Position numbers and translations under genes: made by a program. Source: Gymnopus androsaceus JB14 (taxonomy: Eukaryota; Basidiomycota; Agaricomycetes; Agaricales; Omphalotaceae). Taken from it: a stretch of DNA of 64,000 bases. The notes under the pieces are model-generated. The model did no database searches and was not told where the DNA came from. It saw nothing but the letters and a program-made list of their open reading frames with translations. Location: assembly GCA_009733575.1 (NCBI GenBank), contig ML769395.1, forward strand, positions 188,987-252,986. Reading direction: 5' to 3'. Shown one piece after another: positions 22,212 to 33,935 of the stretch; position 1 is the first letter of the stretch; each line of letters opens with the position of its first letter.

Positions 22212-24375
22212 ATGCCCAACGACTCTGACCCCTTTGCAGAATTTGTTCGGCCACCATTAAACGAGACATCATCGGAACGAGCAGCAAGGAAGATTAGAGA
22301 ATCGGAGGAGAGGCGTGTTAGCGATGCAATTGACGAGCAGATTAGGCAGGAAAGACAACTCCTACAAAAGCAGAAGGATCTGACCAAGATTTTACTTTTG
22401 GGCCAATCCGAGAGCGGTGAGTATCGACTTCTCTCTTTCGCCATATACAAATTCTGACCTGAGAATATGGGATTCAGGAAAGTCTACAACGCTGAAGAGT
22501 ATGTTGTCCGTGCCTCTTGGATGAAATCATCAATGCAAATTATATACTTATAGACTTTCGTTTGGCATACGCGCGAGAGGAATGGGAAGCCGAAAAAGTA
22601 TCCTGGCGAGCAGTGATTCAGTTGAATCTCATACGGTCCATCTTGTCCATTCTTGAAACTGTCCGTGCCGAAATCGACGGGGAGCCTTTGTTAGAACTCG
22701 ACGATACAAAGTCCGCTGATATCCCACTGGATGGCAATGATTTGGATCCATCCATACAAACACAACTCTCCTCGGACGAACTACAGCGTCTTCAAACGCT
22801 ACGCCTTAGACTTTCCCCTCTACGCCGTGTGGAAATTGACCTAAAGTTAAAGCTCGGTGCCGGTACGGAAGAGGTGACAAGCATGGACCAGTTTCCGGAC
22901 TCATGGCAACCGGATCCGGAAAGAGTTCAAATTACACAGAAAAGTCGGCCTAAAAGAATACAAGGGGATGAAATGGTGGTCCGGGGATTGAGATGGAGAG
23001 AGTTTTTGTCGCATGGACGAACAACAAGTTTTATAGGGAGAACCAGAGCGAGTATAGATGTGCAAGACTCTGTGGATCGGACCGCTGCGGAGATTTTAGC
23101 TGGATGTAGGGATGATATGAAGATGCTATGGATGAACCCAGCTGTGCAGACTATTCTGCGAAAACGTCGTATAGAGATGGAGAACAGTGCAGGATTGTAA
23201 GGATTTTTCACGCTGCCAGTGCAAAGCTTCGTGCCAACTTTGTACTGAATTTCCACCTTCCAGCTTCCTCAACGATATCGACAGAATTGCATCCATCTCA
23301 TATCTTCCGTCGGACGATGACGTTGTCCGCTCGAGACTGAGGACAGTGGGAGTGCAAGAGTACCACATCTTCGTCCCTCCAGAAAATTGTAATTTCAGTT
23401 GTTTGTACTCAGCTCGTTTAATAACAGCTTGTTTCTATGTTAGCGCGGACAAGCTTGAAGGAATGGGCCCTATACGACGTGGGTGGTTCTAGAACCATGG
23501 TGAGTATGTTTTGCCATCGTTTCAGTTGCTTTAATTTTTTTTTGATTGTTCGCAGCGTCGAGCTTGGATCCCTTTCTTTGAAGGTAAGCTTCCGCTACAA
23601 CGCTTGACTTTCGGTCTCATCCTTGCTTGCTTGCAGATATCTCTGCTATCATATTTCGTGAGTAACATAGCCATTGTCATTGAACGCCGTCTACTTAATG
23701 GATTCCCTGGCTCTCCCTTCGCAATAGTTGCTCGTAAGTCATCTAAATCTACTTTAATATTCCCTCTTGTAACCTCCCTTGACAACATAATAGCCGTATC
23801 ATGCTTTGACGAAGCTCTCCTCGAGGACTCCTCTGTGAATCGTCTAAGTGATTCCATTGGACTGTGGAAGGCAATTGTCTCGTCGAAACTTCTCCAGAAC
23901 ACAACATTGATCTGTTTCCTAAATAAATGTGACATACTTAAACGGAAACTAAAAAACGGTGTACAATTCCACCATTCTGTTCGGGAGTACGGGAGCAAAC
24001 CCAACGATTTAACTTCGGTGATCAAATGTGAGTGCCTGCTTTCACTGGAGGATCATGATTGAGGGCTGATTGAGGGCTGATGTTGACCGTCTCAATAGTC
24101 CTTAAGGAGAGCATGAAAAATATTGTTCACAAATACACGGTGAACCAGAAACGAATGACATATATATATACCACTTCTGTCACAGTGCGCCATCTCATTC
24201 CTTATGAATTGCTTCTCGCTCATGTTCGAAATTCACAGGATACGAAAGCAACTGCTACTACTCTCGGATCAGGTAGACTGCCTCTATTCACTTGTAGCAA
24301 CTTACTGACTGCTTTGCGAAAGTACGGGACAGTATAATACGGGCGAATCTTGCGTCGGCCCATTTGGTAGTCTGA
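22212..24375 (+). CDS. G-protein alpha subunit, basidiomycete long-insert type (copy 1)
   Basis: Twelve exons join in phase: 22212-22416, 22478-22498, 22554-23196, 23264-23388, 23444-23499, 23556-23583, 23637-23657, 23728-23733, 23794-24027, 24099-24184, 24239-24272, 24323-24375. The P-loop reads LLLGQSESGKSTTLKNF. A helical domain with a long acidic insertion follows. Switch I is DDVVRSRLRTVGVQEY with the catalytic Arg and Thr. Switch II is DVGGSRTMRRAW, where the usual catalytic Gln (DVGGQ) is Ser. The base-reading motif is FLNKCDIL, and TSVTDTKAT stands for the TCAT loop. The start MPNDSDPF lacks Gly2, so classical N-myristoylation is not expected. G-alpha proteins relay receptor signals at the plasma membrane. 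Some exons are tiny (6, 21, 21 and 28 nt). Confidence 0.9.
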
Positions 24376-25485
24376 CCTTTTCATTTTATTTAACTTTCTG
24401 TAACCTTCCGTGGTAACCACTTATCTTCTTTTGCACCCTCCTTGAAATTGAGGATTTTCTAGAATTAGGATGAGTCATCCGGTCAAAGTTCAGATGCCTG
24501 GGTTCGGCGAGGACCTCTGGTACTTGAGGTGAAAGGAGAATTTGGGTACATCTGAAGAGTGATTAAACTCATTTCAAGCAAATAAGCGCTGAAGGATCGA
24601 AGGTAGAGTATCTGACTGTGCAATTGAGTGGAAATTGAGCGGAAAGGTTCAAGTTTTCGGTTTTCCATTGAAGAATGAATCGCTTTCGTTTGGGGAGCAT
24701 GGCCAGTTGATGGCCAGTATATTTGCAAAGTGCTTATATCCTCCCCCCATCCCTCTATTTTAACAGTACCGCGATTCCGCTGCTCTCGTTTCTCAAATGA
24801 TCCGCTGTGAAATGTAGCAGGCCTTCCTAATGGGGGTAGATTATCTCATCCTCACTTTAACTCATTATTCCTTGGTGCTTTAACTTCTCCGTCACGAGGT
24901 TCAAACCTTTCACCTTGCCACCTCAGATGAGGCACCCTCTTATTCCCCTTTCCTTCCAAGGCGCATACATGCCGCAGAAGAACAAAATCGGACGAATCAC
25001 ATGCAATTTGATACTATAGTTCAATCTGCCAAACGGACTCCAATCGTAAGTATAAGATAACTCCGTGTCCCCGCTGCCGCTCCAGGACGTCGCTACACGA
25101 ACACCAGGCTAGCCGGTTTGAAGGTGTCGGTCAGTCGGGCATACATAGGGCGAAGACCTCCAACGCCCCTTCGTATCCATTTTCATAGCCGAAGATTACG
25201 GGTGGCTGCGCTCAGCCTTTGATGGACACTTGGAACTTGCTTGGAGCTGTCCCCAGCAAGGCGGGGCTGTTCGACAGCGTTTGGCCCATCTGCCAGACTG
25301 AAATGGGTTCTCGCAGAATTAAATCAATGTCATCTCCTAGTCCGGTTTGATATGATCCACGAGCGGTTTGTCTATATTAACAGACCAGTGCCTGTTTGAC
25401 AAACTCATCACTAGTTTGATGATAATATATCCACACCTTCCTTTCTTTACAACTCTCATCTTTCGTCCTACCGCCGAATCACACT
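24376..25485. other. Spacer between the two G-alpha genes
   Basis: About 1.1 kb without a supportable gene. It holds the terminator of copy 1 and the promoter of copy 2. Confidence 0.5.
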
Positions 25486-27604
25486 ATGCCTGAAGATTCG
25501 GATCCCTTTGCAGAGTTTGTTCGACCACCATTAAACGAGACCCCATCGGAACGGGAAGCAAGGAAGATTAGAGAGGCAGAAGAGAAGCATGTTAGCGATG
25601 CAATTGACGAGCAGATCAGGCAGGAGAAACAAATCCTACAAAAGCAAAAGGCTTTGATCAAGATTCTACTTTTAGGCCAATCCGAGAGCGGTGAGTATTC
25701 AATTCGCTTTCGTCATATACTCTGTTGAACTGACAATACGGGTTAGGAAAGTCTACAACACTGAAGAGTATGTTTTCACGTTTCTTTTCTCTGGAATGCA
25801 ATCATGAATGCAAACCATAGATTTTCGTTTGGAGTATGCGCGAGGGGAATGGGAAGCCGAAAAGGCTTCCTGGCGAGCAGTGATTCAGTTGAATCTTGTG
25901 CGGTCCATCTTATCCATTCTTGGAACTCTTCAAGCCGAAATCGACGGGGAACCGCTGTTAGAACTCGATGATACAGAGTCCGCTGATATACCTCTGGATG
26001 GCAACGATTCGAATCTATCCTCTCAGCTCTCTGGAGATGAGGTTCAACATCTTCAAATGTTCCACCTCCGGCTTTCTCCTTTACATCGTGTGGAAATGGA
26101 CCTAAAGTTAAAGCTTGGCGCAGGGACGGAAGAATTGACAAGTATGGACGAGCTGCCGGAATCGTCACTCAGTTTAGGAAATGAAAACTATCCATACGAA
26201 GCGCCCGATTCCAGACATATGGTTCGTTCACGGAAAAGCCGGCGTCGAAAAATACAAGGGGAAGAAATGGTGGTCCGAGGATTGAGATGGAGAGAGTTTC
26301 TTTCCTATGGTCGAAGGCCAGGTTTCACGGAGAGAACCCGAGCGAGTTTAGATATGCAAGATGCTGCGGATAAGAGTGTTGCGGAGATATTAGCCGGTTG
26401 TAGCGATGATATGAAGATGCTGTGGACAAACCCAACTGTTCGGGATATCCTGAAGAAGCGTCGTATAGAGATGGAGAATAACGCAGGATTGTACGTCTTT
26501 GTGTATCCCCCAAATTCATGTACTGAATTTCTACTTTCTAGCTTCCTCAACGATATTCAACGTATTGCCTCCGTCTCATATCTTCCGTCCGACGATGATG
26601 TTGTCCGCTCGAGATTGAGGACATTGGGAGTGCAAGAATATCGCATCTTTGTAAATTGTAATTCATATCGTTTGGTACTATTCGTTTCACTAACAGTTTC
26701 TTAGCATCCCACTCGAACTCTGGGCTAAAACGGGAGTGGGTCATATATGATGTGGGTGGCTCTAGAACCATGGTAAGTATTCGTTGCCGTTGGTTTGTAT
26801 TTTCATGCTGATTGTCCAAAGCGTCGAGCTTGGATCCCTTTCTTTGAAGGTAAAGCTACTACTATCATTGAACCATTTATACCAGCTCTTATTTTCTTCC
26901 TCGCAGATGTCAATGCTATCATATTTCGTGAGTAATGCCCGGCCTTTCAGTTGAATGCCATCTAATGTATTACCCTTGATGACTCCAATAGTTGCTCGTA
27001 AGAGGACCAATCCATTTTTGACATTGTCACTGCTAACCTCCCCTGACACTGTAGCCGTATCCTGTTTTGACGAAACCCTCCTCGAAGATGCTTTTGTGAA
27101 TCGTCTGAATGATTCCATTGGGTTGTGGAAGGCAGTCATCTCCTCGAAAATGCTCCAGAACACAACTATGGTCTGCTTCTTAAATAAATGTGACATTCTT
27201 AAACGGAAATTGAGGAACGGGATCCAATTCTCCAATTATGTCCGGGATTATGGGAGCAGAGCCAACGATATAACGCCGGTGGTCAAATGTGAGCATCTCT
27301 TGGTACCTTCGTTTGGCTTAAGGTTAAATCTTAGCAGACATCAAGGAGAGATTCAAGAATATTGCTATCAAATACACAGTGAACGAAAAACGAATGACAT
27401 ATATATATACAACTTCTGTCACGGTACGCTTTCGTTGCGAAGATTTATTTCCAGCTCACATTCTGAACTTGCACAGGATACGAAAGCGACTGCTACTACT
27501 CTCAGATCAGGTAGGCTGCTTCTATTCACCAGTAACAACTTACTGACTGCTTCAGTTCGAGACAGCATATTCAGAGAACACTTGGCCTCAGTCGGGGTTG
27601 TTTA
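25486..27604 (+). CDS. G-protein alpha subunit, basidiomycete long-insert type (copy 2)
   Basis: It has the same twelve-exon structure as copy 1: 25486-25690, 25747-25767, 25821-26490, 26542-26657, 26705-26772, 26822-26849, 26908-26928, 26992-26997, 27055-27288, 27338-27423, 27477-27510, 27556-27604. Motifs are the P-loop QSESGKSTTLKNF, Switch I DDVVRSRLRTLGVQEY, Switch II DVGGSRTMRRAW (Ser for Gln), FLNKCDIL and TSVTDTKAT, ending VRDSIFREHLASVGVV. The N-terminus MPEDSDPFAEFVRPPLNETP again lacks Gly2. The acidic insertion differs from copy 1 (extra NENYPYEAPDSRHMV segment near residue 185). The two genes arose by tandem duplication and have diverged moderately; both remain open. Confidence 0.9.
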
Positions 27605-29139
27605 ACTTATTCATTTTGATTTAACTGCAACCTCTAGACCTGCTATAATGGTATGAATTATGATTATTTTCCGTTAGGAAAGAAGGGTGAAAGAGAAAAG
27701 TCGGTGTTATTGACATCAAGATCTGAAAGCACCGACAACTAAAGCACCGACAACTTCGGTAAGGTTTCAAACGAGCTTGGTTCATGCCCGAGATCAACGA
27801 TGAACCCGAGATGCGCTGGGATATCGGACAGCGATGCAAATCGCGCCTTCAAGCTTCATGACTCATAACCCATTTCTACGGTGTAATTTGCTGGTACACC
27901 CCAGGTAATGCGTTCAGCCTTTTCTAGCAAGTCTAGATTATGTCGTCCCCGCTCCATCTCAATCAAACCTCTACCTCCTCCCTGTCCCACTGATTTGGAC
28001 CCTCTACCACCACTGCTTCCAACAACATTAAAAACATCGATGAGAGTCGATTTAGGCAGTTTCCCAAGCAAGATTCATCAATCGAAGAAGGCCTTCTTTG
28101 TGTCCCGCGTCCTCTCACCTATCCCTATCCACATATAGCGCGGAAATCAATAATCATAGGTTGTCCTTCCGAGTCACTTCGGGTCGTCTGCTCCTGTCAG
28201 CGGGGTTCGACGATGATTCTCATGACTGATCGCAAGTTAGAGATATATACGAATAGAATAGATTAATGGGCGTAGCAGAGGCAGCAGATAAGTATGAAGT
28301 CTTTTATGCTAATGATGAGCCATTGTGCTATCTGTCTTGGCCTACTAGGTCCGTGGTACATATATCCTAATCCTATGCGAGCAAATACTCCAAAGTCCTT
28401 CTCCAATGTTTCGCCCTCATGGTTGATTCGAGTATCGAGCACGACCAAAATTAAAACTACCCATGTTCCATGTGATGGTAAAGCCGAGCTTGCTCCTACC
28501 GGAACAGCTCGATCGTACATTAATGACTGTGTTGGAAGCGAGCGGGCTCGCTTCGTGTAAGGATTGCGTGTTGGAGCAGGTTAGGGAGCTGTCTCAAAAG
28601 TTTTCGACCGAGTTGTACGGAGACAAATAACGTTCATGAGCTAGGGGAAATTTATAGCGTGCAGCGTATACATAGACACCGACGAAAACGAGAACGTCAA
28701 CAAAGTTTATTTTTCGCGAAGCGATCCTGTTCGGATACTGAACTCCAGCACGAAAGGAGTCAACATTAATTGCTTGGAACCTTCAGCCAAGCACCGATGA
28801 CTCCAACACCGACAATCTTCATCAGGACGGGTTGGATCCAAAATGATGAATGAAGTTTGAGTGACGGACAGGGGATTCAGGATGGTATACATTCATGGAT
28901 TTTTAAACTAGTACAATGATGATGATAGCAAAATATAGATGAAGGAAGGAATGCAGGTTCGAGATGGCGTGAAATGAACAATTGTGTTGAGCAATTGAGG
29001 TAAAGAAAGGAATGAGATGAATCGGGAGAGATCATTAAAAGGACATGGTTGTAAGATGCGTGATAGTGATGATAGGTTGTGGGAGGCGAAAGAGGAAGAG
29101 AAAGAACCAAAGAGAGCGAGAAATCCGTACGTGGCCGTC
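27605..29139. other. Intergenic with weak minus-strand frames
   Basis: A minus-strand frame at 27856-28071 ends NLDLLEKAERITWGVPANYT and VEMGYES and looks like a C-terminal exon. Another at 28263-28520 has LPSHGTWVVLILVVLDTR. Neither is recognisable or joined with confidence. The word AAAGCACCGACAACT is repeated near 27727-27756. Confidence 0.3.
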
Positions 29140-30030
29140 TCAACTATTGAGAACATAGAAAACCAACGTCAACGCCACGATGCTCAACACCTTCCCCAAT
29201 ACGCCACCCGCAAGCTCTGGATCCATTGTCGAGGATGCCGTGTTCTTGATTAACGAGAACGCCGACAACAAATGGTTATGATCCGATGTTCTCCCTTCGG
29301 CGGAGTCAGAATCATCCGAAGAGTCTGAAGACGCGCTAAATGAGTCGGGGTCTGCCTGTGAAGCGTTACGCAAGGAAGAGGGTGCGGCGGCGTAAGGCAT
29401 GTTTGGAGAGGCAGAAGGAGGGAATATCACGGTGTCGGTAGAGCAGTAAGAGCCACAAGATGGACAGTGGTCAGACGTGGTATTGAGCCACTGAAAGTAT
29501 GTAGAGATGCTCGTTAAGATTGAATGAAATGGATGATATCATGAAATAACGCACATTCTGGAGGTGGTCTTGACAAAATATGCGACCGCAGCAACGCGTT
29601 TGAGAGGGTTCGACTGCCTGGTTGGAGCTGGAGGGAATTAGCATGAAAAGTCTAAGGAGCATGCAGATAAAAAAAACGCACCAAATGCCACAGGATTGAT
29701 TCGTTGACGAGTCTAATGGTAAGCGCGACCTTCGTTTGTTCAAGGTTTCGTTGGAGGCAAGTAGTTTGGGAAATACGAGCCATCTGCTGGTTCTGGGGGT
29801 GGTGTAGGTGCGATGGATTCCGCACCGAGATTGAGAATAGGTTCCTCTTCCAAGGCTTAATGTATCAAGAGGTTATAATCAGCACGAACCAACAGCTAAA
29901 AAGACTAACCGTAACCATCCTCGTCGTCGACGTCGAATCTGTCTGGGTACAAATCTTTGAGAGAGACGGCCAATGAAGGCTGCGGCGCTTGTGTAGTGAC
30001 TTCATGATAGCTGAGAGGAAGGATAGACAA
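29140..30030 (-). CDS. RING-finger protein with C-terminal membrane helix
   Basis: Exons read on the minus strand: about 29,890-30,010 (PSLAVSLKDLYPDRFDVDDE), about 29,817-29,850 (LEEEPILNL), 29682-29712, 29555-29627 and 29140-29490. Joined, they give a RING domain: CGIC, then SNQAVEPSQTRCCGRIFC, QDHLQNWLN and HCPSC, the cysteine/histidine spacing of small fungal RING E3 ligases. A Ser/Asp-rich linker follows (DPDSFSASSDSSDDSDSAEG). The protein ends in one hydrophobic helix (VLGKVLSIVALTLVFYVLNS), so it is probably tail-anchored with the RING in the cytosol. RING E3 proteins hand ubiquitin from an E2 to substrates; a membrane quality-control role is inference. The start is unresolved. No in-frame ATG precedes the first exon I see, and CCTCTCAG just before it could be an acceptor for an earlier exon. 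Confidence 0.6.
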
Positions 30031-31084
30031 AGCTCGAGTGTTCGTCGTGTCGTGGTTTCACTTTATGAGAACGCGGCCCTTTGCATTGCATGTGAAAAAA
30101 AATAATAATAATAATTAGGATGCGTAATGTGGATTGCGTAAAATCTTGCGTAAAATCTGGTGCGTAAAATCTGGGCCGCCCCAGGACCGTCTCCGATTCG
30201 TTCGAGACGCTATGCGCGATACGCTGCGTGTCAGAAAGCCATTTACAGTGACAAAAATAAAATAAAATAAAATCACTCTACACTTCTCGTTCGGATAAAT
30301 CCAAGGATGGTTTCCGCATTTTCTTCGCATCTGTATAACATTCATCACCCTGCATACAACAATCATAAAGACACATACGACAGAAGCTTTTAAACCCACA
30401 CTAACAGCTACATATCATGAATCATTCAATGATATTTCCCCCGTCGTCCTAGATCCGGAGAACAACATTGAACAACGTCGGGATAATGTTCGTCAGCTGA
30501 GGAAGGAGTGCAAACGTAGAATGTTACCATGTTGTCGGTCAAGTACATATCAGAATTTGGAAAGCCGGAAAAACCACTGACGCTGAGTGTATGTTGATGA
30601 CGGCGTAAGCTACTGAGCGAATGGAGTCCCAGTGGGGATACAGTACGTCGACTAGCGACGACGTGCGACAGCAGCTTGAGGACGGAGCCGAATCGGGCAG
30701 AATACAATGCTCAGGTAATACAGCCGAAGGCCTACAACGCGGTTGAAGCAGAAGACAGACGTTCTCTTGACGTACGGAAGAGTGTAACGTTGACCTTGGC
30801 GTGTTGAATTTGAGGGACCTGCACGGTGCATCTGATTCATTTAGCTGCAAAGGTCGAGTTGGAGGTAGTCGCGTATGAGTGGTGGAAATTTGAAGGAGAT
30901 TAGGATCTAAGGATACAACGCAAAACGAGCACTGGAAACCAAAGATAAGGACGTAGTGCAGTGGCAACAGTCGCATAGAGGGAGAGCTGGAAACTCCTAT
31001 GTATGGAATACGGGCGGCGCATAAGCATGATATCGATCTAACGTACTCTTCCAATGCCGCAAAGATTGATACGAGATTTGCGTG
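30031..31084. other. Unassigned sequence
   Basis: Contains an AAT microsatellite (30100-30115), the word TGCGTAAAATCT three times in a row (30136-30177), and motif-free minus-strand frames at 30426-31054. One of these starts like a signal peptide (MRLLPLHYVLIFGFQCSFCV at 30984), but I could not extend it into a convincing protein. Confidence 0.3.
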
Positions 31085-31706
31085 GCCATTAGGAGTTCAA
31101 GCTAACGAGACGATATCAACAGCTTTTCTGAAAGAGGAGCGTAAGACGTACTTTTTGCACCTGTTTGCAGGAGCCTATGATGAACTTGAAAATGGGAAGT
31201 TTAGCAGCTTGCGGAACCAACTGGACCAGGCATGAGATCAACATTGCGAGAGAGGATACACCAAGGCCTTGAACAAGCCACATTCCGCGAGTAGAGGGCT
31301 AAGGATGTCGATACGTTTCAAGGAGAGATTTAGCAATGAGACGATACTAGGGAGACGCTCTCGATAAAACATATAATAAGTTGAAGTTAAATAAAAAGAC
31401 ATACATTCACTTTCTGCTGAAACGATGTCACGACGAACGATCAGTAGTAGTCCAGTCGCAAAATTCACAAATCGTGGCCGTTAATCTGAAATAACGGTAC
31501 TCTATTAGCAATGCGCAATGAGCTTGTATATTGAGAACAAGACTTACATTGTGATCATAGCAGGAGATTAAGGACGTTTCGTGCGCAGCTAGGGTTTGAG
31601 GATTCTCGTCCAACCTGAACAGCCTATGGAAGAGCCCGAGTAAATAAACCCCTACGCCAAGAGCGAAAGGGACATTCTGGTCGGACTGGCCATGCGTATG
31701 GTACAT
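31085..31706 (-). CDS. Possible multi-exon membrane protein, unresolved
   Basis: Three minus-strand pieces read as membrane segments: ALGVGVYLLGLFHRLFRLDE from an ATG at 31706, FVNFATGLLLIVRRDIVSAE near 31450, and VQGLGVSSLAMLISCLVQLV near 31270-31200. Good GTAAGT and TTTCAG signals lie between the first two, but the phases do not all agree. It may be a real gene with missed exons, or a decayed one. Family unknown. Confidence 0.3.
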
Positions 31707-32769
31707 GGTTTGTACATATAGAGAAAGGCCGGTGGTATTGCCTGATGAAAATCCAAACAGATATCAGGAAAAAGGCATTGTGGTGTAAAGCACATATGAT
31801 AATAAGGCGTATCTTCTCGTTCTGTTTGAGCAACTTGCTCAAAACCTTCAAGTCTTTCGAAACTCGAAGCTCCTACGAAGGACTATAGTGGAAATTTCAG
31901 TTTAGAGGTAAAAGAATCGAGTCCTGCAGTCCAAGCTGAGGTGTTTGCGTGTAATATGATATCTAGTTATACTAAACGCGTGAAATAGCTGCTGTGGAAG
32001 CGTAGATACTCCTCGCAGTAATCTTGTTCGATAATCCGTAAATTTGAAGTAATGTTTTTCGAATTCAGGTTTTGGCTATCCCAGGAAGATGAGGGAGTGG
32101 ATGAAAGCGTGAAAGGATAATAAACAAGAGTGGGATTATAGAATAGCTAACAGTGGTAAACCGAGGTAAGAGGGTAAGTAGGCGCAACGCGGTTCAAGTA
32201 TGCCGAAAAAGCCGAGCGCTAGTCCGATAAGCGCCTATTGGCTTCAAAGCTTCCACTGCAGTCGGACGTGTTTTCTGCTTAATTTATCCTTATTCTCTCA
32301 TTAAATACCTTCTTAGAACGATGCAAGCAGCTCAGAATCTTAAACCGAAGCCTATCCAGGATAGTGACAGAGAAATCTGTGCGCGGGAGTCGCTCCATTA
32401 AGTACAAGAATTTTTCCTGAAAAAGCTTCTTGAAAGAGTTCCTTGTTCGATCCTGACATTATATTTTTTTGGGATCCTCATCATTTCTAGTTCAAAACGC
32501 ACCAAAGAATAACGTCCGGAATGCTGCATGCAGACAAGGTCTTCGTTTCGACCTTGCATCAAAGCACTTGCCCTTTGTTTTTTGTTAATCTGGTCACACC
32601 GGAGCAGAATTTTGTACAGTAACCTTCGCGTGTGTGCCATGGCGGTATACGTTCAACACGGTCTATCGTCTATTTTTGCCGTGTATCACAGCATTTCTGG
32701 CGAGGGAAAATTGTCACCAAATAAACACAGTCAGCTCTTCTGTTCTGTACGTTTTTGCTCCCTACTACC
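31707..32769. other. Intergenic and F-box upstream sequence
   Basis: No gene seen in 31707-32630. From 32636 (GCCATGGCGGTATACGT) the sequence matches the region upstream of F-box copy 2 (38042), so the duplicated block starts here and includes about 130 bp of promoter. Confidence 0.5.
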
Positions 32770-33479
32770 ATGATCCTTCCTTCCAACGCGGTTTTCGGCA
32801 TCCCCAAGTTGCTCGACAGAATCTTATCGCAGCTTGATATGCGCACTCTGCTGACAGCCGCTCAGCTTGTCAGTCGCTACTGGCATGATATAATCACCCA
32901 ATCGCCATCGATCCAACAAGCATTATGCTTCCAGCCAAAGCATAGCACGGCTAATGAACGGATGCAAAATCCGCTCCTAGCTGAGTTATTCGAACCCTGG
33001 TTTGATGAAGATGGAGTCCATTACAGAAGGAAATTCATGGAGATGCCCCTTGCATCTGCAAGGGATGTCTTCTTGAGGGAAGATGCCACTTGGTGTCAAA
33101 TGCTGGTTGCACAACCCCCTGTCCTTCAGCTAGGTATCTGGACACAGACGCAGGCCATGCGTGGTGATAGTCATCAATTCGAGATACTGGAGTTCCCAGA
33201 TGGTCTACGGATGGGCGAGTTTTATGATATTGGTCAGAAGTGCTGGCCATGCTGCGTCAGGCTTTTGCGTGTTCTGGGATAGTACAAACAATACTGACCA
33301 GCTCGAGAAACACCGGTTTGGCCGTGGTATTGCGATGCCGCAGAAGCAAGAGATGTTGTGTCTGGCCGGAACTGAAGGTAGATGTCATGATGGCTCGTTC
33401 CATGTCAAGTTCATGCTTGAGGCGTTTTGATAACGACAACTTTGCGCAGAGGTTCAGGTTGCTGCGACCCCGGGATTGA
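32770..33479 (+). pseudogene. F-box protein, copy 1, frameshifted
   Basis: The ATG at 32770 opens an F-box domain (FGIPKLLDRILSQLDMRTLL, then AAQLVSRYWHDIITQSPSI) nearly identical to copy 2 at 38211. The frame stops at 33282 because one base is missing at GTCAGAAGTGCTGG (copy 2 has AAGTGGCTGG). The rest resumes in a second frame (FWDSTNNTDQLEKH). A 4-base insertion near 33376 shifts it again before the end at 33479. F-box proteins bring substrates to SCF ubiquitin ligases. Both genes lack introns. The two disruptions suggest a pseudogene, but given the indel pattern elsewhere in this window they could be sequence errors. Confidence 0.7.
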
Positions 33480-33935
33480 TCTTCCGGGACTCTAGGTGTT
33501 TTACTTTCAGTTTTTGTACATAGGTCTATGTATTTGTCTATGAACCACTGTAGGTAGATCTTATATAAGTATAGATCTACATGTATCACCCCTATAATTT
33601 GTGTAAATCCCAGCCTCTTTGAGCTTCATACTACTGTATCTTTTCGACAAGTAACGCGTAACACTACCCCCCGAACTAAGTTATTTTTGAAAACGTAACA
33701 CGTAGCCCCCCAACCCGAACTAAGAATTTCTAAAGCCATTATGGCGCTAAAATACAACGAATCATTCACAATTCACTACTTTCAACAACACTTTCTCTTT
33801 TCAGGTTCAACTAGGATGTTGGTATATTCCCAGTCCTGTCATGGAGCATCGGAAGAAAAACTTCATTGACCATACTACGATTCGGATTTTCCACAGCATA
33901 ATTTCCTTGTGAATTCCATTCAACACATTGGCTCT
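33480..33935. other. Intergenic, no gene seen
   Basis: The first 100 bp is still homologous to the sequence after F-box copy 2 (ATTGATCTTCCGGG...GTAGGTAGATCT). The rest is A/T-rich and has no feature. Confidence 0.5.
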
